DNA of 64,000 nt, from positions 310,001 to 374,000 of the forward strand of contig NZ_BBRN01000003.1 of NCBI RefSeq assembly GCF_002090175.1, written 5' to 3'. Shown here one piece after another: positions 53,476 to 62,551 of the stretch (within the stretch, counting starts at the first letter, position 1; each line of letters opens with the position of its first letter). The notes beneath the pieces are model-generated. The model saw nothing but the letters and a program-made list of their open reading frames with translations, was not told the DNA's origin and made no database searches. The DNA comes from Demequina sp. NBRC 110057. Lineage in GTDB: Bacteria; Actinomycetota; Actinomycetes; Actinomycetales; Demequinaceae. The translations under genes were made by a program, and so were the position numbers.

Positions 53476-53940
53476 TTAGCCCCTTCCCTCCGCGACCTTC
53501 GCGATGTCGTCGAGGTCCTCGGCGAGGGCCTTCTTCGTCGCCTTCATCGCCGTCTTGCCGAACACCGCGAGCATGAGGCGCTGTCCGAGCCCCGGGTCCT
53601 CCGTCGCTGCGGAGAACGACACGTCGAGGGTGACGCCAAGATCGGACGGCTCGAGCGTGAACACCGTGGTGTAGAGCGCCCCGCCGGCACGGGAGCGGAC
53701 GGTGGTGCTGCGCGGCTCGTCGACCGCGGCGACCCACATCTCCTCGGTCTCGTCCTTGCCGAACATGCGGCGCGTCTCGCGCCACCGCACGCCCTCCGCG
53801 TAGCCCTCGCCCTCGACCCGCTCGACCGACACGATCTTGCGCATCACCTTGGCAGCGGCGTCAAGATCGGTGATGACGCGCCAGACCGCCTCGGGCGCCG
53901 CGAGAATCTCCTTGGAGACCTCGATCTTCTCGTCACTCAT
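53476..53940 (-). CDS. SRPBCC-family protein
   Basis: A 154-residue protein opening EVSKEILAAPEAVWRVITD, the start of the START-like fold, with the central strand RWRETRRMFGKDETEEMW. A ligand-binding or lipid role is typical of the family. It is co-transcribed with the DUF1761 gene. The upstream in-frame extension is Arg/Ala-rich shadow sequence and is not used. Confidence 0.8.
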   Translation of the reverse strand: MSDEKIEVSKEILAAPEAVWRVITDLDAAAKVMRKIVSVERVEGEGYAEGVRWRETRRMFGKDETEEMWVAAVDEPRSTTVRSRAGGALYTTVFTLEPSDLGVTLDVSFSAATEDPGLGQRLMLAVFGKTAMKATKKALAEDLDDIAKVAEGRG

Positions 53941-54029
53941 ACGTGTGTTTCCCCTCATGAGACGACCCCATTGTCGTCGCGCCCACCCTAGCGCGCGAGC
54001 CCACGCGCACGCGGGAGCCGTCCCCGGTC

Positions 54030-54059
54030 TTGCCGCGCGGCGCGCATCGGCGCTAGCCT
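54030..54059 (+). promoter_or_regulatory. Promoter of the cysteine leader and cysK-cysE
   Basis: TTGCCG (54030-54035), an 18-nt spacer and TAGCCT (54054-54059) give a start site near 54066, 24 nt ahead of the leader-peptide ATG. Confidence 0.6.
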
Positions 54060-54089
54060 GACCGCACACGCACTCGGAGGGAACTCACC

Positions 54090-54197
54090 ATGAGCAACGG
54101 CAGCGGCGTCGCCTCGACGCTGTCCTCTGCCGCCCCGATGTGCCCCCAGCCCTCGAGCATGTGCTGCCGCATGTGCTGCGAGGGCTGCTGTCTGTAG
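54090..54197 (+). CDS. Cys-rich leader peptide (35 aa) upstream of cysK
   Basis: A 35-residue ORF with seven cysteines clustered at the C-terminus ([19 protein letters not shown]). CGGAGGGAACT gives a strong ribosome-binding site. It ends 151 nt before cysK and is immediately followed by an inverted repeat. Polycysteine leader ORFs act as cysteine-responsive attenuators in mycobacteria: ribosomes stall at Cys codons when cysteinyl-tRNA is scarce, changing RNA folding to favour expression. The same logic is inferred here, though this leader is Shine-Dalgarno-led rather than leaderless. Confidence 0.85.
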   Translation: MSNGSGVASTLSSAAPMCPQPSSMCCRMCCEGCCL

Positions 54198-54256
54198 AGC
54201 GCTGGCAACGGCGCCGCGGCCACGAAGGCCCCGGACGCTCACAAGCCGCCAGCGCT
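54198..54256 (+). promoter_or_regulatory. Attenuator hairpin after the Cys leader
   Basis: AGCGCTGGC (54198-54206) and GCCAGCGCT (54248-54256) pair perfectly, with additional GGC/GCC inner pairs. The 5' arm begins at the base after the leader stop codon, so a ribosome stalled on the Cys codons would alter its formation. No T-run follows; the mechanism could be Rho- or translation-based. Confidence 0.6.
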
Positions 54257-54348
54257 CGCCCCGCGCGGAATCGAGATTCTTCTCACCGCGTTTCCACCCT
54301 GTGCCCGCCCCGCCGTGGGGCCCGCCACATCACCAGGAAGAGAGATCC

Positions 54349-55284
54349 ATGGCCAAGATCTACGAGGACGCCACCGCCCTCATCGGCAACACCCCGCTCG
54401 TCAAGATCAACACCCTCACCGAGGGCGTCGAGGCGACCGTGCTCGGCAAGCTCGAGTTCTACAACCCAGCCAACTCGGTCAAGGACCGCCTGGGTGTGGC
54501 CATCGTCGACGCCGCCGAGGCGGACGGCTCCCTGAAGCCCGGCGGCACCATCGTCGAGGCCACGTCGGGCAACACCGGCATCGCCCTGGCCATGGTGGGC
54601 GCGGCTCGCGGCTACAACGTGGTCCTCGCGATGCCCGAGACCATGTCGAAGGAGCGCCGCGCGCTGCTGCGCGCGTTCGGCGCCGAGCTGGTCCTCACCC
54701 CCGGACCGGAGGGAATGAAGGGCGCCGTCGAGGCCGCCAACAAGATCGCCGAGGAGCGCCCCGGCTCGATCCTCGCCCGCCAGTTCGCCAACGAGGCCAA
54801 CCCCGAGATCCACCGCAAGACCACCGCCGAGGAGATCTGGGCCGACACCGACGGCGAGGTCGACATCGTGGTCGCCGGCATCGGCACCGGCGGCACCATC
54901 ACCGGCGTGGGCGAGGTCCTCAAGGCCAAGAAGCCCGAGGTGCAGATCATCGCGGTTGAGCCGAAGGAGTCGGCCATCCTCAACGGCGGCGAGGCCGGCC
55001 CGCACAAGATCCAGGGCATCGGCGCCAACTTCGTCCCCGAGGTGCTCAACACCGAGATCTACGACGAGGTCTTCGACGTCGACTCCGAGACCGCGATCGC
55101 CACGGCCCGCGCCACCGCCCGCAAGGAGGGCCTGCTGGTCGGCATCTCGTCCGGCGCCGCCCTGCACGCCGCCATCGAGGTCGCCAAGCGCCCCGAGAAC
55201 AAGGGCAAGACCATCGTCGCGATCATCCCGTCGTTCGGCGAGCGCTACCTGTCGTCGGTGCTGTACGCCGACCTCATGGACTAA
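54349..55284 (+). CDS. cysK: Cysteine synthase A
   Basis: A 311-residue PLP enzyme that makes cysteine from O-acetylserine and sulfide. Lys45 in NSVKDR binds [12 protein letters not shown] binds the substrate and GTGGTITG the phosphate. It ends in VLYADL like other CysK proteins. AGGAAGAG precedes the ATG. The Cys-rich leader and hairpin lie upstream and cysE follows 18 nt downstream, forming a compact biosynthetic operon. Confidence 0.95.
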   Translation: MAKIYEDATALIGNTPLVKINTLTEGVEATVLGKLEFYNPANSVKDRLGVAIVDAAEADGSLKPGGTIVEATSGNTGIALAMVGAARGYNVVLAMPETMSKERRALLRAFGAELVLTPGPEGMKGAVEAANKIAEERPGSILARQFANEANPEIHRKTTAEEIWADTDGEVDIVVAGIGTGGTITGVGEVLKAKKPEVQIIAVEPKESAILNGGEAGPHKIQGIGANFVPEVLNTEIYDEVFDVDSETAIATARATARKEGLLVGISSGAALHAAIEVAKRPENKGKTIVAIIPSFGERYLSSVLYADLMD

Positions 55285-55302
55285 GAGGAGTCACCGTCCC
55301 CC

Positions 55303-55956
55303 ATGACTGATCGCATCGGCCCCCTGGCCCAGGCACTCGAGGACGTGCGGACGGCGCACCACCGCGACCCCGCGGCGCGCTCGGCCCTCGTCATCGCGCT
55401 GTCCTACCAGGGCGTCCACGCCGTGTGGCATCACCGCATTGCCCACTGGCTGTGGACCCACGGTCTGAAGACCTACGGCCGGCTGTGGTCGCAGCACGCC
55501 AGGCGTCGCACCGGGATCGAGATCCACCCCGGTGCGACGCTCGGGCGGCGCCTGTTCATCGACCACGGCATGGGCGTGGTCATCGGCGAGACCGCCGTGG
55601 TGGGCAACGACGTCCTGCTGTTCCACGGCGTGACGCTCGGCGGCACCACGATGAGCCCCGGCAAGCGCCACCCCACCGTGGGTGACCGCGTGGTGGTGGG
55701 CGCCGGCGCCAAGGTGCTGGGTCCCGTCCACGTGGGGTGCGACGCGCGCATCGGCGCCAACGCCGTCGTGGTCAAGGACATCCCCGACGGCGCCACCGCC
55801 GTCGGCATCCCCGCCAAGATCAGGGAGCACCCCAACGAGCGCGAGGCCGGCACCGCGGCGTCGTCGGTGGACGCCGGCGACTCGCACGTCCACCCGGACC
55901 CGGACGCCGTCCCGGAGCGCGCCGAGCAGCGCGAACCCGCCATGTACTACATCTGA
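55303..55956 (+). CDS. cysE: Serine O-acetyltransferase
   Basis: A 217-residue hexapeptide-repeat acetyltransferase. It makes O-acetylserine from serine and acetyl-CoA, feeding CysK. The N-terminal helical domain precedes a left-handed beta-helix with the active-site region [12 protein letters not shown]. The C-terminus ends in MYYI, in which a terminal Ile resembles the CysK-anchoring tail. GAGGAGTC lies upstream. Confidence 0.94.
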   Translation: MTDRIGPLAQALEDVRTAHHRDPAARSALVIALSYQGVHAVWHHRIAHWLWTHGLKTYGRLWSQHARRRTGIEIHPGATLGRRLFIDHGMGVVIGETAVVGNDVLLFHGVTLGGTTMSPGKRHPTVGDRVVVGAGAKVLGPVHVGCDARIGANAVVVKDIPDGATAVGIPAKIREHPNEREAGTAASSVDAGDSHVHPDPDAVPERAEQREPAMYYI

Positions 55957-56015
55957 CGTTCACGCGTCGTTCACCGCGCCGCCAGACGGATTCGTCACAC
56001 CGGAGTGCATCCTCC

Positions 56016-56045
56016 CTGACAAACCGCGGCATCGATCGCTAGGGT
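56016..56045 (+). promoter_or_regulatory. Promoter of a possible short transcript after cysE
   Basis: CTGACA (56016-56021), an 18-nt spacer and TAGGGT (56040-56045) make a strong promoter match. No leaderless or ribosome-bound ORF of quality follows before the terminator at 56113-56156. Confidence 0.55.
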
Positions 56046-56052
56046 GACGGCA

Positions 56053-56156
56053 GGACACGGCACAGCAGGACCGCCGTGGACGCACCCGTGGCGCGCCCCC
56101 TCAGCCGCGCCAACGACGACGGGCCCCTCGCCTTGCGGCGAGGGGCCCGTTGTCGT
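56053..56156 (+). ncRNA. Candidate small RNA between cysE and dps
   Basis: About 100 nt between the CTGACA/TAGGGT promoter and a strong terminator. No RNA family is recognised. It would run antiparallel to the end of dps. Confidence 0.35.
56113..56156. terminator. Bidirectional terminator between cysE and dps
   Basis: 20-bp arms (56113-56132 with 56137-56156) with a single G-T position and a TTGC loop. Confidence 0.85.
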
Positions 56157-56166
56157 GTCGGGGACG

Positions 56167-56646
56167 CTACGAGGCGAAGGACCTCAGCATCCACGCCGTC
56201 TGCTCGTGGAAGTCGAGGCGGGCGTTGTAAAGATCGGCCGTCGCGCCGTCGCCGGCCTCGTCGGCAGCCTCGGACAGCGGGCGGATGGTGGAGGCGATCG
56301 CCTCGTGGTCGCGCTGCAGGTTCTTCACCATCTGCATCGCGTCGTCGGTGGGCTCGCGGTCGGTGATCGTCGCGAGTTCGAGCATCTCCGCCATGGAGCC
56401 GGGCGCCTTGTCGCCGAGGGCGCGCATGCGCTCGGCGAGGTCGTCCGTGGCCTCGAAGAGCGCCTGGTACTGCTCCTCGAGCATGAGGTGCAGAGACCGG
56501 AAGTGCGGGCCGGTGACGTTCCAGTGGTAGCCGTGGGTCTTCAGGTACAGGGTGAAGGTGTCCGCGAGGGTCTGGGCGAGCCCGGCGTTGATGTCCTTCA
56601 GCGCCTTCTCGTCGATGCCGATGGCGGGGGTGGTCTCGGAAGTCAT
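56167..56646 (-). CDS. dps: Dps-family ferritin-like DNA-protection protein
   Basis: A 159-residue Dps protein: a four-helix bundle that forms a 12-mer, oxidises Fe2+ with H2O2 and stores iron. The inter-subunit ferroxidase signature is THGYHWNVTG, with the next helix LMLEEQYQALFEATDDLAER supplying acidic ligands. GGAGAGC precedes the ATG. Together with the haem locus it completes iron handling in this window. No DNA-binding Lys tail is visible. Confidence 0.93.
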   Translation of the reverse strand: MTSETTPAIGIDEKALKDINAGLAQTLADTFTLYLKTHGYHWNVTGPHFRSLHLMLEEQYQALFEATDDLAERMRALGDKAPGSMAEMLELATITDREPTDDAMQMVKNLQRDHEAIASTIRPLSEAADEAGDGATADLYNARLDFHEQTAWMLRSFAS

Positions 56647-56768
56647 GTCAGCTCTCCTTCGTGTGTCACTGGCACTGTCACGGCTCATAACGATGGGACG
56701 GCCGCGGGATATTCCGGCCGCGCCAACACGACGGGAATGACCGATGCCGGGGTACGGTTTCTTGCGTT

Positions 56769-57278
56769 ATGAGCACCTTCGGCATCGAACCCGTGTCCTT
56801 CGAGGGCGCCGACGCGTGCCCCGCGCCCGCCCCCGGCCATCTGCCCGACGACGAGGCGCTGGTGACGGCCCTCGCGGAGGCCCGCACCGTTGCCGTCGTG
56901 GGCGCCTCTCCCAGCGACCACCGCACGTCGTACGCGATCGCGGTGTGGCTCATGGAGCACACCCCGTACGAGGTCTACCTGGTCAATCCCGTCGCCGTCG
57001 GCGAGGAGATCAGGGGTCACGCCTTCTACTCGTCGCTTGAGGATCTGCCGGTACGGCCCGACATCGTCGACGTGTTCCGCCGCTCGGAGCACGTGGGCCC
57101 CGTCGCCGCCGAGGCCGTGGCAGCCCAGGCATCGGTGCTGTGGATGCAGCTCGGCGTCGTCAACGACGAGGCCGGCCGCGTCGCCCACGAGGCCGGGCTC
57201 ACCGTGGTGCAGAACCGCTGCCTCAAGGTCGAATACGACCGTCTGCGCGCGGACATCGAGGAGACGATGGCGGGCTGA
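56769..57278 (+). CDS. CoA-binding domain protein
   Basis: A 169-residue CoA_binding_2 (Rossmann-like) protein with TVAVVGASPSDHRTSYAIA, then NPVAVGEEIRGHAFY and a LWMQLGVVNDEA segment, all typical of YccU-type proteins. Function unknown; CoA binding is inferred from family. A TACGGT box lies at 56753-56758, ten bases before the ATG, so the leader is very short. Confidence 0.88.
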   Translation: MSTFGIEPVSFEGADACPAPAPGHLPDDEALVTALAEARTVAVVGASPSDHRTSYAIAVWLMEHTPYEVYLVNPVAVGEEIRGHAFYSSLEDLPVRPDIVDVFRRSEHVGPVAAEAVAAQASVLWMQLGVVNDEAGRVAHEAGLTVVQNRCLKVEYDRLRADIEETMAG

Positions 57279-57315
57279 GCCGCCGCACCCGGCGCCGCGG
57301 TGCGAGAATCGCCGC

Positions 57316-58581
57316 ATGAGCATCCCCGCCGGCTACCGCCTGGTCTCCACCGACGTCTCCCGCGCCGCCGAGGTGCTGCACGTGACGTCGTTCGCCTTCG
57401 CCTTCACTCCCCCGGTCAAGGACGCCGACTTCGTCACGCGGATCTACCCGTTCGAGGCAGGCCGGGCACTCGAGGTGGCCGATGCGTCACGCGGCTCCGT
57501 GGGCACCCTCGCCGCCGCGCACACGTCCTTCCGCTTCCGCCTGGCCGTGCCGGGCGACCGTGCGATTCCCACCGCGGGGCTGACCTGGGTCTCGGTCCAC
57601 CCCGGCCACCGCCGACGTGGGCTGCTCACGACGATGATCGCCGACCACTTCTCGCGATCCCTCGAGCGCGGCGAGCCCATCAGTGCGCTGTACGCCTCGG
57701 AAACCGAGATCTACCAGCGCTTCGGCTATGGCCTCGCCTCCCGGTCAGGCGTCATCGAGTTGGCAAACGGCACCACGTTCCGCGACATTGCCGGCTCCGA
57801 TGACCTCATCGTCGAGATCGACTCCGCATCGTTCGACAAGCACGCGGGGATCCTCCGCGACGTCCAATCGCGCATGACGCGCCCCGGCACCATCGTCGAC
57901 TTCGAGGAGGTCACGGTCGCCGAGGCCTTCCTTGACCTCGAGTACGAGCGTGAGGGCGCTGAGGAGCTGCGCATCGTCGTGGTGCGGGACGAAGACAAGC
58001 CGCTGGCGTGGGCCCTGTTGAGCCGCAAGGGCGCATGGGAACTGTTCGGCGCCAACGGCAAGGTGACGGTGAAGGCGTGGGGCTCGGTGGAGGCACGGGC
58101 GACGGCCCGCCTCATGAAGGTGCTCACCAGCTTCGACCTCATGTCGAAGGCGGCCATCGGCCATGTACCGGTGGACGACGAGATCCTTCACCTGCTCGCC
58201 AACCCTCGCGGCGCACGCCAAGCCATCCTCGACAACCTGTGGGTGCGCGTCCTCGACGTGAAGGCGGCGCTCGAGGGCCGCGGGTACGCCGCCGACTGTG
58301 ACGTCACGGTGGACATTGCCGACGCGCAGTTGCCGGACAACGCCGGGGTGTGGCGCGTGGCGGTGCGGGACGGAGAGGCGACCATCACTCGCGTGACGGG
58401 CAACGGCGAGGCGGACCTCGCGATGAATATTCAGGAGCTCGGGGCCGCCTATTTGGGGGGCACGAGCGTCAGCACCCTGGCGAGCGCCGGGCTCGTGTCC
58501 GAGCGCCGCGCGGGTGCGGCCGGCGAGCTCTCGCGCGCCATGGCCTCCGACCGCGCACCGCTGTGCAATCTGGACTTCTGA
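57316..58581 (+). CDS. Eis-like GNAT N-acetyltransferase (first of tandem pair)
   Basis: A 421-residue protein built like mycobacterial Eis: GNAT domain 1 with VSVHPGHRRRGLLTTM as the acetyl-CoA loop, the catalytic-Tyr region IYQRFGYG, a second GNAT-like domain, and an SCP2-type C-terminal region ending in a free carboxylate (CNLDF) that acts in catalysis in Eis. Eis acetylates aminoglycosides and lysines at many positions. A GAGAAT box ends six bases before the ATG. Its relative follows immediately downstream. Confidence 0.88.
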   Translation: MSIPAGYRLVSTDVSRAAEVLHVTSFAFAFTPPVKDADFVTRIYPFEAGRALEVADASRGSVGTLAAAHTSFRFRLAVPGDRAIPTAGLTWVSVHPGHRRRGLLTTMIADHFSRSLERGEPISALYASETEIYQRFGYGLASRSGVIELANGTTFRDIAGSDDLIVEIDSASFDKHAGILRDVQSRMTRPGTIVDFEEVTVAEAFLDLEYEREGAEELRIVVVRDEDKPLAWALLSRKGAWELFGANGKVTVKAWGSVEARATARLMKVLTSFDLMSKAAIGHVPVDDEILHLLANPRGARQAILDNLWVRVLDVKAALEGRGYAADCDVTVDIADAQLPDNAGVWRVAVRDGEATITRVTGNGEADLAMNIQELGAAYLGGTSVSTLASAGLVSERRAGAAGELSRAMASDRAPLCNLDF

Positions 58582-58663
58582 GCCACAGCATCGGCCGTAT
58601 TCCCGAACGCGGGAAAGTCCACACGATTTCTTGACCGAGCCAAAACCTGAAATGGTAGAAGGC

Positions 58664-59935
58664 ATGAAGAAGGCAGAGGGTTACCAGTCCATCTCCGTCC
58701 CCGAGGACCGACTCGACGATCTCTTCCAGGTGGTCCAGTGGGCCTTCGTCGGCGAATGGCTGCGCGAGGACCGGCAGGATTACGTCGACGCCATCCCCGG
58801 CGACCGCGCCCGCGCCCTCGAGGTCACGGACGAGCGCCGCGGCACCGTGGGCGAGCTCGCCGCCGTACACGCAAGCTTCGGCACCGAGATGGTCACGCCG
58901 GGCGGGCGCCGCGTGCCGACCGCCGGCCTGTCGTGGCTGGGCGTGCACCCCGCGCACCGCCGCCGCGGCCTCATGACGACGATGATGCACGACCACTTCG
59001 CCCGCTGCCTCGAGCGCGGCGAGGCAGTGAGCGCCCTGTACGCGATGGAGGCGGAGATCTACTCCCGCTTCGGCTACGGCATGGCCTCGCAGACCGTGAA
59101 GGCGTCCATCCCGCGCGGCTCGCGCATGTGGTCGGTGGACGGCGCCGACGACCTCACGGTCCGGCTCGAGCGCGCGGACTTCGACACGCACGACCAGCTT
59201 GTCGCCGACCTCCAGGCCAAGCTCACGCGCCCTGCCACCATCCTCAACCCCGTCGGCTCGGGCCGCAACGCCCGCTTCACCGACCCCGTGGGCAACCGCC
59301 ACGGCTACGAGAAGTGGCGCATCGCGATCGTCGAGGACCACGGCGAGCCCGTCGCCTACGCGTTCTTCCGCCGCAAGCCCGACTCGGAGCTGGGCATCCA
59401 CGACGGCGTGTGCCAGGTGCGCGAGCACGGCTCGCTCACCCCGGCCGCCGCGCAGAAGCTGTGGGCGACCCTCACCGACTTCGACCTCGTGGGCACCACC
59501 TACACCGAGAACCTCGCGACCGACGACCCGCTGCTGTACCAGCTGAAGGACTCGCGCGGCATCCGCTCCAAGGTCATCGACAACCTGTGGGTGCGCCTGC
59601 TCGACGTGAAGACGGCGCTCGAGGCGCGCGAGTACTTCCACGACTGCTCGGTGACGTTCGCCCTCACCGACAAGCACGTGCCGGCCAACGCCGGCGTGTG
59701 GCGCATCGAGGTGCGGGGGGCCGATGCCGAGGTCACCAAGGTCTCGGACGACCCGCACGGCGAGGCGGACCTGTCCATGGACGCGCGTCACCTGTCGACG
59801 GTCTACCTGGGCGGCACCTCGGTCGAGGCGCTCACCGCCGCAGGCCTGGTGCACGAGCACACGCCGGGCCAGGCGCGCGAGCTCGCGGTGTCGATGCTCT
59901 CCCCCGTCGCGCCGCTGACCAACTGGGACTTCTAA
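58664..59935 (+). CDS. Eis-like GNAT N-acetyltransferase (second of tandem pair)
   Basis: A 423-residue paralogue of the preceding gene with the same layout: LGVHPAHRRRGLMTTM acetyl-CoA loop, IYSRFGYG catalytic-Tyr region and C-terminus TNWDF. The two proteins share architecture but diverge in the substrate-facing N-terminus. The start could be ATG 58652 or 58664; the second has AATGGT at leaderless spacing. TTGACC at 58631-58636 is a candidate -35. Aminoglycoside acetylation is possible but not shown. Confidence 0.88.
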   Translation: MKKAEGYQSISVPEDRLDDLFQVVQWAFVGEWLREDRQDYVDAIPGDRARALEVTDERRGTVGELAAVHASFGTEMVTPGGRRVPTAGLSWLGVHPAHRRRGLMTTMMHDHFARCLERGEAVSALYAMEAEIYSRFGYGMASQTVKASIPRGSRMWSVDGADDLTVRLERADFDTHDQLVADLQAKLTRPATILNPVGSGRNARFTDPVGNRHGYEKWRIAIVEDHGEPVAYAFFRRKPDSELGIHDGVCQVREHGSLTPAAAQKLWATLTDFDLVGTTYTENLATDDPLLYQLKDSRGIRSKVIDNLWVRLLDVKTALEAREYFHDCSVTFALTDKHVPANAGVWRIEVRGADAEVTKVSDDPHGEADLSMDARHLSTVYLGGTSVEALTAAGLVHEHTPGQARELAVSMLSPVAPLTNWDF

Positions 59936-59948
59936 GCGACTCGTCCCG

Positions 59949-60009
59949 CTCCTGGCGGGACATGGGGGTCGGCGATCGCCCGATTCCGGCCCTCATGTCC
60001 CGCCAGGAG
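59949..60009. repeat. Palindromic intergenic repeat, copy 2
   Basis: 61 bp with 16-bp arms (CTCCTGGCGGGACATG and CATGTCCCGCCAGGAG) and a core with GATCGCCC. It matches copy 1 at 51967-52023 in arms and core words. It lies between convergent genes. Confidence 0.85.
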
Positions 60010-60020
60010 ACGCGGCGGCG

Positions 60021-60470
60021 CTACTGCTGCGGGCGGTAGGCCATCATCTCGTCGATGCGGCGCTGGTGGCGCTCGTCCTCGCTGAAGGGCTCGTGGATGA
60101 AGGCATCGGCGATCGCTGCTGCCTCGTCCAGCGAGTGCATGCGGGCGCCGATCGAGCCGATCTGCGCGTCGTTGTGCTGGCGGGCAAGGCGCGCGGTCTC
60201 CTCGGACCAGATCAGCGCCGCGCGGATGCCCGCGACGCGGTTGGCGGCGAGCTGCTCGCCGTTGCCCGAGCCGCCGATGACGATGCCGAGGTCGCCGGCC
60301 GAGGCCAGCACCGCCTCCGCGGCGTCGATGCAGAACGACGGGTAGTCGTCGAGGGCGTCGTACTCGTGGGCGCCGTGATCGACCACTTCGTAGCCTCCGT
60401 CGGCGAAGTGCTTCTTCAGGTGCTCCTTGAGCTCGTACCCGGCGTGGTCCGCGGCGATGTGGATGCGCAT
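60021..60470 (-). CDS. rpiB: Ribose-5-phosphate isomerase B
   Basis: A 149-residue RpiB interconverting ribose-5-P and ribulose-5-P. It begins MRIHIAADHAGYELKEHL. The active-site stretch GGSGNGEQLAANR carries Glu rather than the Cys of E. coli RpiB, as in mycobacterial enzymes. The ATG at 60470 follows a CATGAT box at leaderless spacing. Confidence 0.95.
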   Translation of the reverse strand: MRIHIAADHAGYELKEHLKKHFADGGYEVVDHGAHEYDALDDYPSFCIDAAEAVLASAGDLGIVIGGSGNGEQLAANRVAGIRAALIWSEETARLARQHNDAQIGSIGARMHSLDEAAAIADAFIHEPFSEDERHQRRIDEMMAYRPQQ

Positions 60471-60548
60471 GCGCCCATCATGCCGCACGGCGCACGCCCA
60501 GAGCGAAACGGCCCCACCGGTGTCGGGCCCCGCCCCTAGGGTGAGGTC

Positions 60549-62486
60549 ATGGCACTGCATTCCGGCATCGATACTGACGAGTTTTCGCCGACGGTCCGTC
60601 CGGGCGACGACTTCTTCCGCTACGTCTCCGGCCCGTGGGAGGAGGCGCACGTCATCCCCGACGACCGCTCGGCCGACGGCAGCTTCTACACGCTGCGCGA
60701 CGAGGCGGAGAAGCACACGCGCGCGATCATCGAGGCGGCGCCGAAGGACTCGCTGCTGGGCGCCCTGTACGCGTCGTTCATGGACGTGGGCCGCCTGGGC
60801 GCGCTCGGCACGCAGCCGCTGACCGCCGACCTCAACGAGGTGTCCGGCGCCGCCGACCACGACGCGCTCGCCGCGTCCATCGGCCGCCTGCAGCGCGCGG
60901 GAGTGTCCGGCCTCGTCGGCTACTACGTGTTCGCCGACAAGATCGACCCCGACCGCAACGTGGTCTACCTTGGCCAGTCCGGCATCGGCCTTCCCGACGA
61001 GGCGTACTACCGCGAGGACTCCTACGCCGAGGTGCGCGACAAGTACGTCGCCCACATCGACCGCATGGCGGAGCTCACCGGCCAGTCGTTCACGGGCGCC
61101 GACGTGCTCGCGCTCGAGACGGCCATCGCGAAGCACCACTGGGACGTCGTGAAGTCGCGCGAGGCGGAGCTGACGCACAACCCCACCACCCTCACCGGCC
61201 TCGCGGCCGATGCCCCGGGCTTCCCGTGGGCGGCGTGGGCCGACGCGATCCAGATGCCGGCCTCGGCGCACGAGCTGCTGGTGGTCGGCGAGCCCAGTTA
61301 CGTCGAGGCGATCGGCCAGCTGTGGGGCGCCACCGACCTCGACACGTGGAAGCGCTACCTCGCGTGGCGCATCGTCAACTCGCGCGCCGCGTACCTCACG
61401 GAGGAGATCTCGAAGGCAAACTTCGAGTTCTATGGCACCGTGCTGTCGGGCGCGCTCACCCAGCGCGAGCGCTGGAAGCGCGGCGTGGGCTTCGTCGAGG
61501 CCGTCGCCGGCGAGGTGGTGGGCCAGGAGTACGTGAAGGAGCACTTCCCCCCGGACCACAAGCAGCACATGGACCGCCTCGTGGCCAACCTCATCGAGGC
61601 CTACCGCGTGTCGATCGAGTCGCTCGAGTGGATGACGCCCGCCACGCGCGAGCGCGCACTCGAGAAGCTCCAGCAGTTCACCCCGAAGATCGGCTACCCG
61701 GAAAAGTGGCGCGACTACGCGGCACTGAGCGCCGACCCCACCGACCTCGTGGGCAACGTGCGCGCCTCGTCGGCCTTCGAGGAGGACTGGGAGTGGTCGA
61801 AGATCGGCCAGCCTGTGGACCGCACCGAGTGGCTCATGACGCCGCAGACGGTCAACGCCTACTACCTACCGATGGCCAACGAGATCGTGTTCCCCGCGGC
61901 CATCCTGCAGCCGCCGTTCTTCCACCCCGAGGCGGACGACGCGATCAACTACGGCGGCATCGGCTCCGTGATCGGCCACGAGATCGGCCACGGCTTCGAC
62001 GACCAGGGCTCCAAGTACAACGGCCGCGGCGCGCTCGAGGACTGGTGGACCGAGGACGACAGGAGCGCGTTCATGGAGCGCGCGAACGCCCTCATCGCCC
62101 AGTACGACGGCTACTCGCCCAAGCAGCTGAACGGTTCGCACCACGTCAACGGCGCGCTCACGGTCGGCGAGAACATCGGTGACCTCGCGGGCGTGGAGAT
62201 CGCCCTCAAGGCGTACGAGATCAAGCTGGGTCACCCCATCGACGAGGCGCCCGAGGTCGACGGCCTCACCGCCAAGCAGCGCTTCTTCATCGGCTACGCG
62301 CTCACCGAGCGCATGGTGGTGCGCTCCGAGGCGCTCATCACGCGCATCGCGATGGACCCGCACTCCCCCAGCGAGTTCCGTGTCAACGGCATCGTGCGCA
62401 ACATGAACGCCTGGTACGACGCATTCGGCGTGGCCGAGGGCGACGAGCTCTACCTCGCCCCCGAGGAGCGGGTGTCCATCTGGTAG
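60549..62486 (+). CDS. pepO: M13-family zinc metallopeptidase (PepO-like)
   Basis: A 645-residue neprilysin-family peptidase. The zinc site is GHEIGHGFDDQG (HExxH), the downstream Glu is in GENIGDLAG and the substrate-binding VNAYY motif is present. There is no signal peptide, so it acts in the cytoplasm on peptides. A TAGGGT box (60537-60542) ends six bases before the ATG (leaderless). Confidence 0.94.
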   Translation: MALHSGIDTDEFSPTVRPGDDFFRYVSGPWEEAHVIPDDRSADGSFYTLRDEAEKHTRAIIEAAPKDSLLGALYASFMDVGRLGALGTQPLTADLNEVSGAADHDALAASIGRLQRAGVSGLVGYYVFADKIDPDRNVVYLGQSGIGLPDEAYYREDSYAEVRDKYVAHIDRMAELTGQSFTGADVLALETAIAKHHWDVVKSREAELTHNPTTLTGLAADAPGFPWAAWADAIQMPASAHELLVVGEPSYVEAIGQLWGATDLDTWKRYLAWRIVNSRAAYLTEEISKANFEFYGTVLSGALTQRERWKRGVGFVEAVAGEVVGQEYVKEHFPPDHKQHMDRLVANLIEAYRVSIESLEWMTPATRERALEKLQQFTPKIGYPEKWRDYAALSADPTDLVGNVRASSAFEEDWEWSKIGQPVDRTEWLMTPQTVNAYYLPMANEIVFPAAILQPPFFHPEADDAINYGGIGSVIGHEIGHGFDDQGSKYNGRGALEDWWTEDDRSAFMERANALIAQYDGYSPKQLNGSHHVNGALTVGENIGDLAGVEIALKAYEIKLGHPIDEAPEVDGLTAKQRFFIGYALTERMVVRSEALITRIAMDPHSPSEFRVNGIVRNMNAWYDAFGVAEGDELYLAPEERVSIW

Positions 62487-62551
62487 CCACCAGGTTTACA
62501 GTGGTGCCAGGCCCCGCGGTGGGGCTGTTGCCGCGAGACGGGAGGCCACCT

